DNA from: JAABTH01 sp964390725
Lineage (GTDB): Bacteria > Bacillota > Dethiobacteria > DTU022
Assembly (NCBI GenBank): GCA_964390725.1
Contig: CAYMIW010000007.1
Location: 27,543-91,542, forward strand
Length of the DNA: 64,000 nucleotides
Reading direction: 5' to 3'
Position 1 is the stretch's first letter; every line of letters starts with the position of its first letter. Positions 32,357 through 40,839 of the stretch are shown here, in pieces. A program made the position numbers and the translations under genes. The notes beneath the pieces were generated by a model. That model had not been told where the DNA came from and did not search any database. It saw only the letters and a program-made list of their open reading frames with translations.

Positions 32357-34057
32357 ATGGATGTTAATATTCTGGTTGGCGGAGCTGCCGGTCAGGGTAT
32401 GGATACGGTAATGAATTTACTCGGGAAAACCCTGGTCAGAGATCGATTCAATATCATTTATACCAAGGATTATATGTCCCGGGTTCGGGGGGGGCACAAT
32501 TTCTCAAGATTAAGAATAAGTTCCCAGACTCCCTGGACCACCAATGAAACCATAGATCTACTTGTAGCTCTTAATAAAGAAACATATGAAATTCATCGTA
32601 TCAACCTGGCACCTTCCGGACGTATTATTTACGATCCCGGTTTATTTAATCTGCCGGATGAAGAGGATAGAGGTGTACCGATTGAGCTGGAAGAACTGGC
32701 AGTTAATGCCGGTGGTAAAATAATGTCCAATACTGTTGCTGTTGGGGCACTTCTGGCTATGCTTGATCTGGAGACGGAAATATCCGAAAAGTTTTTGCTT
32801 GAAATGTTTTCAGATAAAGCAGGAGTGGCAGAAGAGAATATCATTGCCTTAAAGGCAGGTTACAAGTCGGCAGCTCGTCACTGCAGGGCTTGTTTCCCGT
32901 TAACCCGGCGTTCTGACACTTCAAAGAGACTGTTTATTGATGGAAACCAGGTTTTAGGAATGGCTGCCCTTGCCAGCGGGTGCCGTTTTTTATCAGCCTA
33001 TCCCATGACTCCTTCTACCGGGATTATGAACTATTTGGCAGCTAAAAGTGGCAGCTTCCCGGTTGTTGTCGAACAGGCAGAAGATGAACTGGCGGCAATA
33101 AACATGGCTCTTGGGGCGTCCTATGCCGGGGTCAGGTCTCTGACCTGTACTTCTGGTGGAGGATTTTCTTTAATGGTTGAAGGTTTATCTCTGGCAGGAA
33201 TGATTGAAGTTCCACTGGTTATTATATTAGCAATGCGTCCCGGCCCGGCAACTGGCCTACCGACAAGAACTGAACAGGGTGATCTTGATTTCATCATTCA
33301 TGCCGGGCACGGTGAGTTTCCCCGGGCAGTTCTATGCGCCACATCTCATGAAGATGCTTTTTACAGGTTAAATAAAGCCTTTGATCTAGCCGACCGCTTT
33401 CAGATACCGGTTATATATCTTTCTGATCAAAACTTTGCCGATACCCACCGCTCAATAGAACCCTTTGACTATAACCGGCTGGTATATAATCGGCATTTGG
33501 CGACAGAACAGGATTATAAAAAGCCATACAGGCGATATGCTTTTAGCGAGAGCGGTATATCACCGCGAATCCTGCCCGGGCAGTACAGTGGGGAAACAGT
33601 CCTGGTTGACAGTGATGAGCATGACCAGGATGGTCATATAATCGAAGACGGTCCAACCCGGAAAAAAATGGTAGAGAAGAGAATGAAAAAAATTGTTGCC
33701 CTTTCAGCAGAGATGGATGAACCGGATCTCTATGGTGATCCCCAGCCTGAAATATTGCTGATCGGTTGGGGCTCAACTTATGGCGTTATCCGTGAAGCAG
33801 TAGATGCCTTATCAGCCCTGGGGAAAAAGGCTGCAATGCTGCAGTTTAGCGATTTATGGCCGCTACCCCAGAAGCGGCTGAAGAATATAATGGCACAGGT
33901 TGATTATTCTTTTTGTATAGAGAACAATGTTAGCGGACAACTGGCAGAAATAATTCACCGGGAAACTGGCCTGGTTGTAGATCAGAAAATCCTGAAATAC
34001 GACGGACGGCCGTTTTTATCTCATGAGATAGTCAGGGAGGTGGAAAAACGTGCTTAA
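32357..34057 (+). CDS. korA: 2-oxoacid:ferredoxin oxidoreductase, fused gamma-alpha subunit
   Basis: 566 residues. The gamma domain comes first (VGGAAGQGMDTVMNLL, SRVRGGHNFSRLR), then the alpha domain (GNQVLGMAALASGCRFLSAYP, EQAEDELAAINMALGASYAG, TSGGGFSLMVEG). This gamma-alpha fusion is the 2-oxoglutarate/2-oxoacid type. The complex oxidatively decarboxylates a 2-oxoacid to an acyl-CoA and reduces ferredoxin. ATG 32357 is thirteen bases from AAAGGAG; a CTG at 32351 is closer to ideal spacing. It overlaps korB by eight bases. Confidence 0.88.
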   Translation: MDVNILVGGAAGQGMDTVMNLLGKTLVRDRFNIIYTKDYMSRVRGGHNFSRLRISSQTPWTTNETIDLLVALNKETYEIHRINLAPSGRIIYDPGLFNLPDEEDRGVPIELEELAVNAGGKIMSNTVAVGALLAMLDLETEISEKFLLEMFSDKAGVAEENIIALKAGYKSAARHCRACFPLTRRSDTSKRLFIDGNQVLGMAALASGCRFLSAYPMTPSTGIMNYLAAKSGSFPVVVEQAEDELAAINMALGASYAGVRSLTCTSGGGFSLMVEGLSLAGMIEVPLVIILAMRPGPATGLPTRTEQGDLDFIIHAGHGEFPRAVLCATSHEDAFYRLNKAFDLADRFQIPVIYLSDQNFADTHRSIEPFDYNRLVYNRHLATEQDYKKPYRRYAFSESGISPRILPGQYSGETVLVDSDEHDQDGHIIEDGPTRKKMVEKRMKKIVALSAEMDEPDLYGDPQPEILLIGWGSTYGVIREAVDALSALGKKAAMLQFSDLWPLPQKRLKNIMAQVDYSFCIENNVSGQLAEIIHRETGLVVDQKILKYDGRPFLSHEIVREVEKRA

Positions 34058-34898
34058 AGCCGAAGATTACATGTCAAAAGAAACCGCCTGGTGCCCTGGT
34101 TGTGGCAACTTTAATATCCGCGAGTCTCTGGCAAAATCAATTGCCGAGCTTGAGCTGCCACCCGATCAGGTTTTAATCTGTTCGGGTATAGGTCAGGCAG
34201 CCAAGATGCCGCACTACATAGAAGCAAACGGTTTCAACGGCCTCCATGGGCGTGCTTTACCTCCGGCTCTGGGAGCTTGTCTTGCCAACAAAAATTTGAA
34301 AGTGATAGTAGATAGTGGTGATGGAGATTCCTATGGTGAGGGTGGAAACCACTTTATCCACAACATACGCAGGAACCCTGATCTGGTTCATTTTATCCAC
34401 AACAACCAGATTTATGGTTTAACCAAGGGACAGGCCAGCCCAACCAGTGATCCTGGTATGGTTACAGGGGTGCAGACAAGCGGTGTGGCTATCCCTGCTT
34501 TAAATCCTCTCTCCCTTGCCCTGGTCCTGGGAGCCGGTTTTGTAGCCCGCTGTTATAGCGGAGAAAAAGAGCATCTCAAAGAGACAATGAAAGAAGCCAT
34601 CTTGTTCCCCGGTTATGCCTTGATCGATATCTTACAGCCATGTGTTTCTTTTAATAAGATCAATACATATCGCTGGTATGGTGAAAGGATTTATTTCCCC
34701 ACCATAGAAGATCCAGAAAACTGGTCGGAAGCAATGAAACTTTCCAGGCAGTGGGGTGATAAAATACCTCTCGGAGTTTTCTATAAAAAGGCCCGGGAAA
34801 CTTTCGGATCATCGTTAAAATTCCTCCAGGGTGAACCGCTTGCTTTCCGCTCTTTTGATCCTCTTGAAACAGCAGGCGCCCAGGAAGAATTTTTTTAA
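34050..34898 (+). CDS. korB: 2-oxoacid:ferredoxin oxidoreductase beta subunit
   Basis: 282 residues, GTG start within the end of korA. TAWCPGCGNFN opens the protein; GDGDSYGEGGNHF and HNNQIYGLTKGQ form the thiamine-diphosphate/Mg site. The substrate could be 2-oxoglutarate, a branched-chain or other amino-acid-derived 2-oxoacid. No separate ferredoxin-like delta subunit is encoded nearby, consistent with the two-subunit type. Confidence 0.88.
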   Translation: MLKAEDYMSKETAWCPGCGNFNIRESLAKSIAELELPPDQVLICSGIGQAAKMPHYIEANGFNGLHGRALPPALGACLANKNLKVIVDSGDGDSYGEGGNHFIHNIRRNPDLVHFIHNNQIYGLTKGQASPTSDPGMVTGVQTSGVAIPALNPLSLALVLGAGFVARCYSGEKEHLKETMKEAILFPGYALIDILQPCVSFNKINTYRWYGERIYFPTIEDPENWSEAMKLSRQWGDKIPLGVFYKKARETFGSSLKFLQGEPLAFRSFDPLETAGAQEEFF

Positions 34899-34915
34899 TC
34901 CAGGAGGTGTTTAAA

Positions 34916-35695
34916 ATCACTTACGAGAGCATAGTTCTTGAAAAATATGATTCCCTGGCCCGGATTATTTTTAATCGTCCGGAAAAGCTGAATGCAATCA
35001 GCAGCACTATGAGTATTGAGATAAAAAGAGCTTTCTCTGAACTGGCTTCTGATGACCGGATCAGAACTGTGGTTGTGACCGGGAATCCAAGAATCAGGGA
35101 AAAAGATGGACGTCAGGAAATCAGACACTGTTTTTCAGTTGGTTGCGATCTTTCCGAGGCGGCGGCAGTTGAACCGATTACAGAAATGATTGCAGAGTTT
35201 GGAAAACCTGTTATTGCTATGATCAATGGATATGCCTTCGGAGGAGGTTATGAAATTGCTCTCGCCTGTGATTTTATTATAGCCTCAGACAATGCTGAAA
35301 TAGGTATGCCGGAAATAAAACGCGGGTTAATGCCTGGGTGGGGTGGAACCCAGAGACTGCCAAGACGAATTGGAGCAGCAAGGGCTAAGTGGATGATTTT
35401 TACCGGCGATACTGTAAATGGAGCAGAAGCGGCTGCAATAGGTCTTGTTGATTGGTTAGTTAAGAGAGAAGAGCTCGATCAGTTTGTCACCGGCCTGGCT
35501 CTTAAAATTGCTTCCGGACCACCCCTGGGCCTTGCCAAAATTAAAGAAACAATTGATACTGGTATTGGGAAAGATTTGCCTGAAGCTTTAAAAATTGAAC
35601 AGGAAGCACTGAAATTTCTTCTACAGACAGAAGATTTCCGCGAGGGTATTAATGCGTTTATGGAAAAAAGAAACCCGAACTGGAAAGGCCGTTAA
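34916..35695 (+). CDS. enoyl-CoA hydratase/isomerase (crotonase family)
   Basis: About 259 residues. IIFNRPEKLNAISSTM, AMINGYAFGGGYEIALACDF (oxyanion hole) and GMPEIKRGLMPGWGGTQRLPR with the catalytic Glu region are typical of crotonases that hydrate enoyl-CoA. The best start is ATC 34916: AGGAGGT (34902-34908) ends seven bases before it, and it yields the usual short N-terminus (TYESIVLEK). The GTG at 34907 lies inside that ribosome site and is unlikely. It follows korB directly and probably shares its transcript. Confidence 0.85.
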   Translation: MTYESIVLEKYDSLARIIFNRPEKLNAISSTMSIEIKRAFSELASDDRIRTVVVTGNPRIREKDGRQEIRHCFSVGCDLSEAAAVEPITEMIAEFGKPVIAMINGYAFGGGYEIALACDFIIASDNAEIGMPEIKRGLMPGWGGTQRLPRRIGAARAKWMIFTGDTVNGAEAAAIGLVDWLVKREELDQFVTGLALKIASGPPLGLAKIKETIDTGIGKDLPEALKIEQEALKFLLQTEDFREGINAFMEKRNPNWKGR

Positions 35696-35700
35696 ATTGT

Positions 35701-35729
35701 TTGTCTGAATTCCTTACAAAGTATATAAT
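35701..35729 (+). promoter_or_regulatory. sigma-A promoter for the zinc-ribbon gene
   Basis: TTGTCT (35701-35706), a 17-bp spacer and TATAAT (35724-35729). It starts six bases after the crotonase stop and points at the small gene at 35789. Confidence 0.6.
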
Positions 35730-35788
35730 GAATCTAAAGACCGCCATGAACATGCACACTAATCAATAAATACGAGGGAATGATTTTA

Positions 35789-35926
35789 TTGTATGAGTGG
35801 GTATGTCCGCACTGTGGAAAAAAGTTTTACAGTTCCTGTCCAGATCGAAGCAGGAATATTATTGAGTGTTGCTACTGTGGAACTGAAATGAAAAATCCAT
35901 ATCATGATCCAGACTATAAAAAATAG
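35789..35926 (+). CDS. very small zinc-ribbon protein
   Basis: 45 residues from TTG 35789 (48 from ATG 35780). Two CxxC knuckles, WVCPHCGKK and CCYCGTEM, would hold a zinc ion, with a third Cys in SSCP between them. The TTG is favoured because GAGGGA lies nine bases upstream, whereas ATG 35780 abuts the ribosome site. It has its own good promoter. No function is recognised; small zinc ribbons of this kind are common regulators or chaperone-like adaptors. Confidence 0.6.
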   Translation: MYEWVCPHCGKKFYSSCPDRSRNIIECCYCGTEMKNPYHDPDYKK

Positions 35927-36234
35927 ATAGAAACAGTTTGTCAGGTGAGTTCCGGTTGATTATCCGGAGATATGTCTTCTCTATCCTTTTATCTTTTTAT
36001 TATAATAATTCTGTGCCGTATGTACATGAATTAACCGAGCTCACCAGTCTGGATAGCAAAGGCCTTCCCCTGGTCAGGCAGCCCATCATAAAGTTCAGCG
36101 CCCACCATAATAATACTGTAAGCGCCCGTGATGCTGGTTTAACTTATAGCAGCATTGCTTCAGAGGAAAAGAAGTATTATGGTTATAAAAGTTAAGATGG
36201 TAGTATTTCTTGATCATGATTAGTAATACATATT
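35927..36234 (+). other. gene-poor stretch with an unconvincing open frame
   Basis: An 85-codon frame (TTG 35938 to 36195) has no ribosome site and no recognisable family; it reads like non-coding or decayed sequence. No tRNA, riboswitch or repeat was recognised. I looked for a c-di-GMP riboswitch because a GGDEF gene follows, and saw none. Confidence 0.3.
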
Positions 36235-36255
36235 TCGGAAAACATCCGATTTTTT
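36235..36255 (+). terminator. small terminator upstream of the c-di-GMP gene
   Basis: TCGGA (36235-36239) pairs with TCCGA (36245-36249) around a five-base loop, followed by six T. The stem is short, so strength is uncertain. Confidence 0.4.
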
Positions 36256-36305
36256 CGGGGCTAATCTATTTTTTCAAAAAAGGCAGCTGAAATGGGTTAT
36301 AACAG

Positions 36306-39056
36306 ATGAACTCTAAAAGTGATTTTATTAACCAAAGTCAACATAAAGTAAGCACTACAGATGATGGCAGAATCTCCGGTTGGTCTGCGGTTGAACTTTT
36401 TGATGCTTTCAGCCAATTCGCCAATGGTTTAACCAGGATTACTCCTGATCAAATGTTTAGTTATATCCTCAATCAAATGAAATCCATTATCAAGGCAAAA
36501 GTGTCCCTGATTAACACCTTCGACAGCCAGGCCGGCGAACTTATTTGTCGTAGTATTACAGTTTCGGAAAAGGATAATTCAAGGTTAACCGGGATCATCG
36601 GTTCACAGATAATTGGTTTTCGTTCTCCAGTTTGCAGCAAGTCTTACGATGAGATGGTAACCAGGCGGGTGGCCAGGTTTAAAAGTTTGAACGAGGCTAC
36701 TTTTGGCAAGATTCCTATCCAGATCAGCAGGGTTGCTGAAAAGATCCTTGGAATAGACAGTTATATTATCCTGGCGTTGGTCCTGAATAGACGTTTAGTT
36801 GGCACACTGTTACTGGCCGGAGAAGCAGAAGTAATGATTCAGGATGAACATTTACTGAAACCTTTTGCTGCAGTTATAGCGAATACCGTCGAATTGAAAG
36901 AGAAAGAAAAAGAAGCTGAAGCCGGCAAGGAGTGGTACAGGACTATAGCAGAAGATATTCCAGCCATGGTATGCCGCCTGTCCCCCGATTATAAAATCAT
37001 CAACGGCAATGATGCTTACTGCAAATTTTATGGCGAAACCATGGAGACCCTAAAAGGCCTTGGTTTGTCTAAGCTACTGACCACAGAAGCATACCGTAAA
37101 GTGATTAGCCATTTTAAATCGTTAACTTATGAAAACCCTATTTCCAGCCATGAACATAATAATATTAATAAAGACGGTGAGGAAAGATGGATTCGCTGGA
37201 TCAACAGGGCTCTTTTTGATGATCGAAACGAAATAAAAGAATTTTTAAGTATAGGCGAAGATATTACTGAAAGTAAAAAGATGTTAAGTATGCTTCAGGA
37301 AAGTGAAGCGGTAAAAAGTACAATTATTGAAGCAACTCCCGATCTGATCATTTTGCACGATGACCAGGGGTATTATCTCGATATACTGAGCGGGAGAGAT
37401 GAGCTGCTTTACCTGCCCCGGGAGGAAATGATTGGTAAAAAGATGGAAGACATATTGCCCGGGGAAATTGTTTCGGTTATCCTGCAGTCAATTAAAAAAG
37501 CGCTGGAAACTGGTATCATGCAAACGCTTGAGTTCACTTTCCCTGCCAAAGAAGGTCCGCTCTACCTTGAGTCGAGAATTAAAGTAATCGGTGATCGAAA
37601 GGTGATTACCTTTGTTCGCGATATAACCGAAAGGAAGCATTTTGAAAATGCACTTCGTCAATCGGAAGAAAAATACCGCGAGATTATTAACAATATCCAG
37701 GAAGCTTATTACGAAGTTGATCTTGAAGGCAATCTGACTTTCTTTAACAATGCTACCGTTAAAATGCTTGGTTACAGTGCTGAGGAACTACAAGGTATGA
37801 GCTTCAGGAAGATCTATAAAGATCCTGAAACGGTTTTTCAAACCTTCCGTAAGCTCTACTATTCAGGCAATCCGCTTCGCAGTATAACCCTGGAACTAAT
37901 TTGCAAGGATGGTTCGCTTATATTTTCAGAAATATCAGCATCACTGGTCCGGGACAGGCATGGTAAGGTCTGTGGTTTTCGCGGCCTGGCCCGTGATATT
38001 ACTGAAAGAGTTAAGCTGGAAGAGAAGCTTAAATATCTCGGTATGCATGATCAGCTTACAGGGCTTCACAACAGGGCTTATTTTGAAGAAGAGATGAATC
38101 GCCTTGAAAAAGGCCGTGATTTTCCGGTTACGATGATCTCTGTTGACCTGGACGACCTCAAGCTTGTTAATGATTCGCTTGGTCACTTTGCCGGTGATGA
38201 CCTGCTCAGGGCAGCTTCCGAAATTTTGAAAATATCTATTCGAAAAGGTGATATTCTGGCCAGGGTCGGTGGCGATGAATTTACGGCTATTTTGCCTGCT
38301 ACTGATGCAGAAACAGGAGAACAGGTTGCAGCAAGAATAAGGACAAACATTGAAAAATATAACAGGGAACACCCCGATCTGCCGCTTGGTCTTTCGATCG
38401 GTGTAGCCACTGCTAATGGAAATGATAAAAGATTGCATGAAGTTTTTAAGCAGGCTGATGATCATATGTATCATGACAAGCTTTATCGCAGCAACCGGGT
38501 CAGGAACAGGACGGTGAAAGCCTTAATGACTGCTCTTGCCGAGCGTGATTATCTCACTAACGGGCATGCCCTCCGTTTAGCAGATTTTTGCCGCCAGGTA
38601 GGAGAAAGAGTGGGCTTGTCTTCAAGGCAGTTATCCGACCTGGCTCTTCTTGCTAATGTTCATGACCTGGGCAAAGTTGGTATACCGGACAGTATATTGT
38701 TTAAAAAAGGCAAGCTAAGCAGTGAAGAATGGCAGGTGATGCGGTTACATCCTGAAAAAGGATACCGTATTGCCATTACTTCTCCTGATCTTTCTCCGGT
38801 AGCCGACCTGATTCTGAAGCATCATGAACGTTGGGATGGCCAGGGTTATCCTCTCGGTCTTTCTGGAGATGAAATCCCGATTGAATGCCGTATCCTGGCT
38901 ATTGTTGATGCTTTCGACGCCATGACCAATGATCGCCCGTACTGCAAAGCAAGAAAAATCGAAGATGCTCTTGATGAAATCCTCAGCTGTTCCGGGACTC
39001 AGTTCGACCCGGAACTCGTTGATATCTTTATTGCCCTTTTTAAAGATCCAAAATAA
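36306..39056 (+). CDS. GAF-PAS-GGDEF-HD-GYP c-di-GMP synthesis/degradation protein
   Basis: 916 residues. An N-terminal GAF-like region (~30-195) is followed by three PAS units (~205-330, 335-450, 455-575), a GGDEF domain (LARVGGDEFTAIL, with an RKGD inhibitory site five residues before) and a C-terminal HD-GYP domain (VHDLGKVG; HHERWDGQGYP). Both catalytic signatures look intact, so the protein could make and break c-di-GMP under sensory control. No membrane segments, hence a cytoplasmic sensor. The start lacks a strong ribosome site. Confidence 0.9.
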   Translation: MNSKSDFINQSQHKVSTTDDGRISGWSAVELFDAFSQFANGLTRITPDQMFSYILNQMKSIIKAKVSLINTFDSQAGELICRSITVSEKDNSRLTGIIGSQIIGFRSPVCSKSYDEMVTRRVARFKSLNEATFGKIPIQISRVAEKILGIDSYIILALVLNRRLVGTLLLAGEAEVMIQDEHLLKPFAAVIANTVELKEKEKEAEAGKEWYRTIAEDIPAMVCRLSPDYKIINGNDAYCKFYGETMETLKGLGLSKLLTTEAYRKVISHFKSLTYENPISSHEHNNINKDGEERWIRWINRALFDDRNEIKEFLSIGEDITESKKMLSMLQESEAVKSTIIEATPDLIILHDDQGYYLDILSGRDELLYLPREEMIGKKMEDILPGEIVSVILQSIKKALETGIMQTLEFTFPAKEGPLYLESRIKVIGDRKVITFVRDITERKHFENALRQSEEKYREIINNIQEAYYEVDLEGNLTFFNNATVKMLGYSAEELQGMSFRKIYKDPETVFQTFRKLYYSGNPLRSITLELICKDGSLIFSEISASLVRDRHGKVCGFRGLARDITERVKLEEKLKYLGMHDQLTGLHNRAYFEEEMNRLEKGRDFPVTMISVDLDDLKLVNDSLGHFAGDDLLRAASEILKISIRKGDILARVGGDEFTAILPATDAETGEQVAARIRTNIEKYNREHPDLPLGLSIGVATANGNDKRLHEVFKQADDHMYHDKLYRSNRVRNRTVKALMTALAERDYLTNGHALRLADFCRQVGERVGLSSRQLSDLALLANVHDLGKVGIPDSILFKKGKLSSEEWQVMRLHPEKGYRIAITSPDLSPVADLILKHHERWDGQGYPLGLSGDEIPIECRILAIVDAFDAMTNDRPYCKARKIEDALDEILSCSGTQFDPELVDIFIALFKDPK

Positions 39057-39086
39057 AAAAGTTCCCGTTGTTGTCGGGAACTTTTT
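39055..39086. terminator. bidirectional terminator
   Basis: A-run, GTTCCCG (39061-39067), seven-base loop, CGGGAAC (39075-39081), T-run (39082-39086). It serves the convergent c-di-GMP gene and, on the other strand, the aminotransferase. Confidence 0.85.
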
Positions 39087-39112
39087 ATGGTTGTCTGTTA
39101 TTAAGTTATTAC

Positions 39113-40447
39113 TCAGGCTAGTTTGGCCAGGGTTTTTTCAAGGGCTTCCATTACGTTATCTATCTGTTCGCTGCTGATTACTGCCGGTGGCTCAATGCGG
39201 ATAACCCGGGCGTTATTTAGGGTTCCACCTACCAGGACCCGTTGATCAAAAAGATCCTTGGCCAGTTTAAAACCAATTTCATCAGTTGGGAACTCCATTC
39301 CAATCAAGAGTCCTTTACCGCGAACATCTTTCAACACCCCGGGGTATTTATCTTTCAATACGCGCAGTCTATCGAGAATATATTTACCCTTTTCTTCAGC
39401 CATTTTTGGTATTTCCCATTCCAGGGTGTAATTAATGGCAGCGATTGCTGCTGAACAGCTGAGGGGGTTTCCACCAAAGGTTGGTGAACCTAAAATCCAC
39501 GGATTGTCCTGCATATTATTCCAGAGTTCCGGGCGGGCGGCTATGCCTGTAATCGGCATTACTCCCCCACCGAATGCTTTGCCCATGATCAAAATATCAG
39601 GAACCACGTTTACCTGCTCAACTGCCCAGAGAGTTCCTGTCCGCCCCATGCCGGTCTGGATTTCATCTGTTATCAGGAATACTCCGTAGCGATTGCAAAT
39701 ATCGCGCAGGGCAGGAAGATAATCAGGCGGTGGCACAATAATACCTGCTTCCCCCTGAATTGGCTCAACGATTACTCCGGCCACTGATTCACCAACAGCG
39801 GTTAGGTTACGGATTGCTTTTTCTACAGCCTCCGCGTCGGCATATTCAACATGCTGAAACCCGGGAATCAAAGGCAGGTAAGGGGCCCGGTAAACCCCTT
39901 TACCTGTAGCAGATACAGCACCCATTGATTTGCCGTGAAAAGCATTAACAGTAGAAATAAACCAGGTTTTCCCCGAAGCCAGCCTGGCTAACTTAAGGGC
40001 CATCTCAACTGCTTCTGCCCCACCATTACATATAAAGGAATATTGCAGATCGCCAGGTGTAATCATGGCAACAAGTTTTGAAAGATATCCCCGCAGCGGT
40101 TCGACCAGTTCCTGGCTGTGCAGGGCATAACGGCCAAGCTGGGCTTTTACTACTTCTATTACCCTTGGGTTGCGGTGACCCAGCATATAAATGCCGAAAC
40201 CACCAAGGCAGTCAATAAATTCGACTCCGTGAGTATCCCGGAATACAGCCCCCTCATCTTCCCATTCAACAAATGAATAATCCGATGATACAGATTTTCT
40301 TACTGTGAGGATGGCTGGATTTACATATTCGGCATAGTTTTCGACCGAGTCTGAAACAACTCTGTCTTTTTCCTCTTTGCTTAATTCATCTTTAAGTATA
40401 AGGTTAATAATACGTTTGCTTTCGTTTAGAACAGCTTCCCGATCCAT
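39113..40447 (-). CDS. class III aminotransferase, putrescine aminotransferase-like
   Basis: 444 residues from ATG 40447, which follows AGGGGAG. FIDCLGGFGIYMLGHRNP, GGAEAVEMALKLAR, NAFHGKSMGAVSATGK and ILIMGKAFGGGVMPI (PLP lysine) resemble E. coli PatA/YgjG closely. It should move the terminal amino group of a diamine or omega-amino acid to 2-oxoglutarate. In a genome with KamDE, lysine-derived diamino acids are possible substrates (inference). Longer in-frame start at 40507 is not supported. Confidence 0.85.
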   Translation of the reverse strand: MDREAVLNESKRIINLILKDELSKEEKDRVVSDSVENYAEYVNPAILTVRKSVSSDYSFVEWEDEGAVFRDTHGVEFIDCLGGFGIYMLGHRNPRVIEVVKAQLGRYALHSQELVEPLRGYLSKLVAMITPGDLQYSFICNGGAEAVEMALKLARLASGKTWFISTVNAFHGKSMGAVSATGKGVYRAPYLPLIPGFQHVEYADAEAVEKAIRNLTAVGESVAGVIVEPIQGEAGIIVPPPDYLPALRDICNRYGVFLITDEIQTGMGRTGTLWAVEQVNVVPDILIMGKAFGGGVMPITGIAARPELWNNMQDNPWILGSPTFGGNPLSCSAAIAAINYTLEWEIPKMAEEKGKYILDRLRVLKDKYPGVLKDVRGKGLLIGMEFPTDEIGFKLAKDLFDQRVLVGGTLNNARVIRIEPPAVISSEQIDNVMEALEKTLAKLA

Positions 40448-40839
40448 TTTAGAGCTCCCCTTTCTATAAACTGTTATTAAACTATGATCAAGCAATAACA
40501 ATGCCAATTACCTCTTCCCGGACTGATCTGATCCTGTTCACTGTTCAAGTGAGCCGAACTTTAATGAGCACGGAAAAAAATATTATTTCCACCTATCATT
40601 TTTTCTGAGCTTTTAATAAAACGAACCTATATATTTATCACATTTGAGACATATTCCGGGGGGAGGTTTAAAATTGAGAATTGAAGTGCTGCCGACGTGA
40701 TGGTTTGCTTAAAAAACACGATGCTGTGGTATAATAGCACTGAATGTTTTTTGGACATCAATAGGCAACATCACGCAAAAGCCTGATCAATTTGGGATAG
40801 ATTATAAACCTGATTGTTAAACAGGGAGAGTTAACAGAT
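40448..40839 (+). promoter_or_regulatory. divergent intergenic region with promoter for PBP1A gene
   Basis: An extended -10 TG-G-TATAAT ends at 40735, with TTGCTT (40705-40710) as a possible -35 at a long 19-bp distance. It would drive the penicillin-binding protein gene. A strong GGGGGGAGG at about 40661-40669 is followed only by an eight-codon frame. No RNA gene or repeat is seen. Confidence 0.45.

Noticed and set aside
35938..36195. 85-codon open frame
   Set aside because: No ribosome site or recognisable family; kept only as a note on a gene-poor stretch.
40661..40705. Mini-ORF after a strong GGGGGGAGG, with a TGA that could be Sec
   Set aside because: Only eight codons, no protein motif around the TGA, and it lies upstream of the likely promoter.
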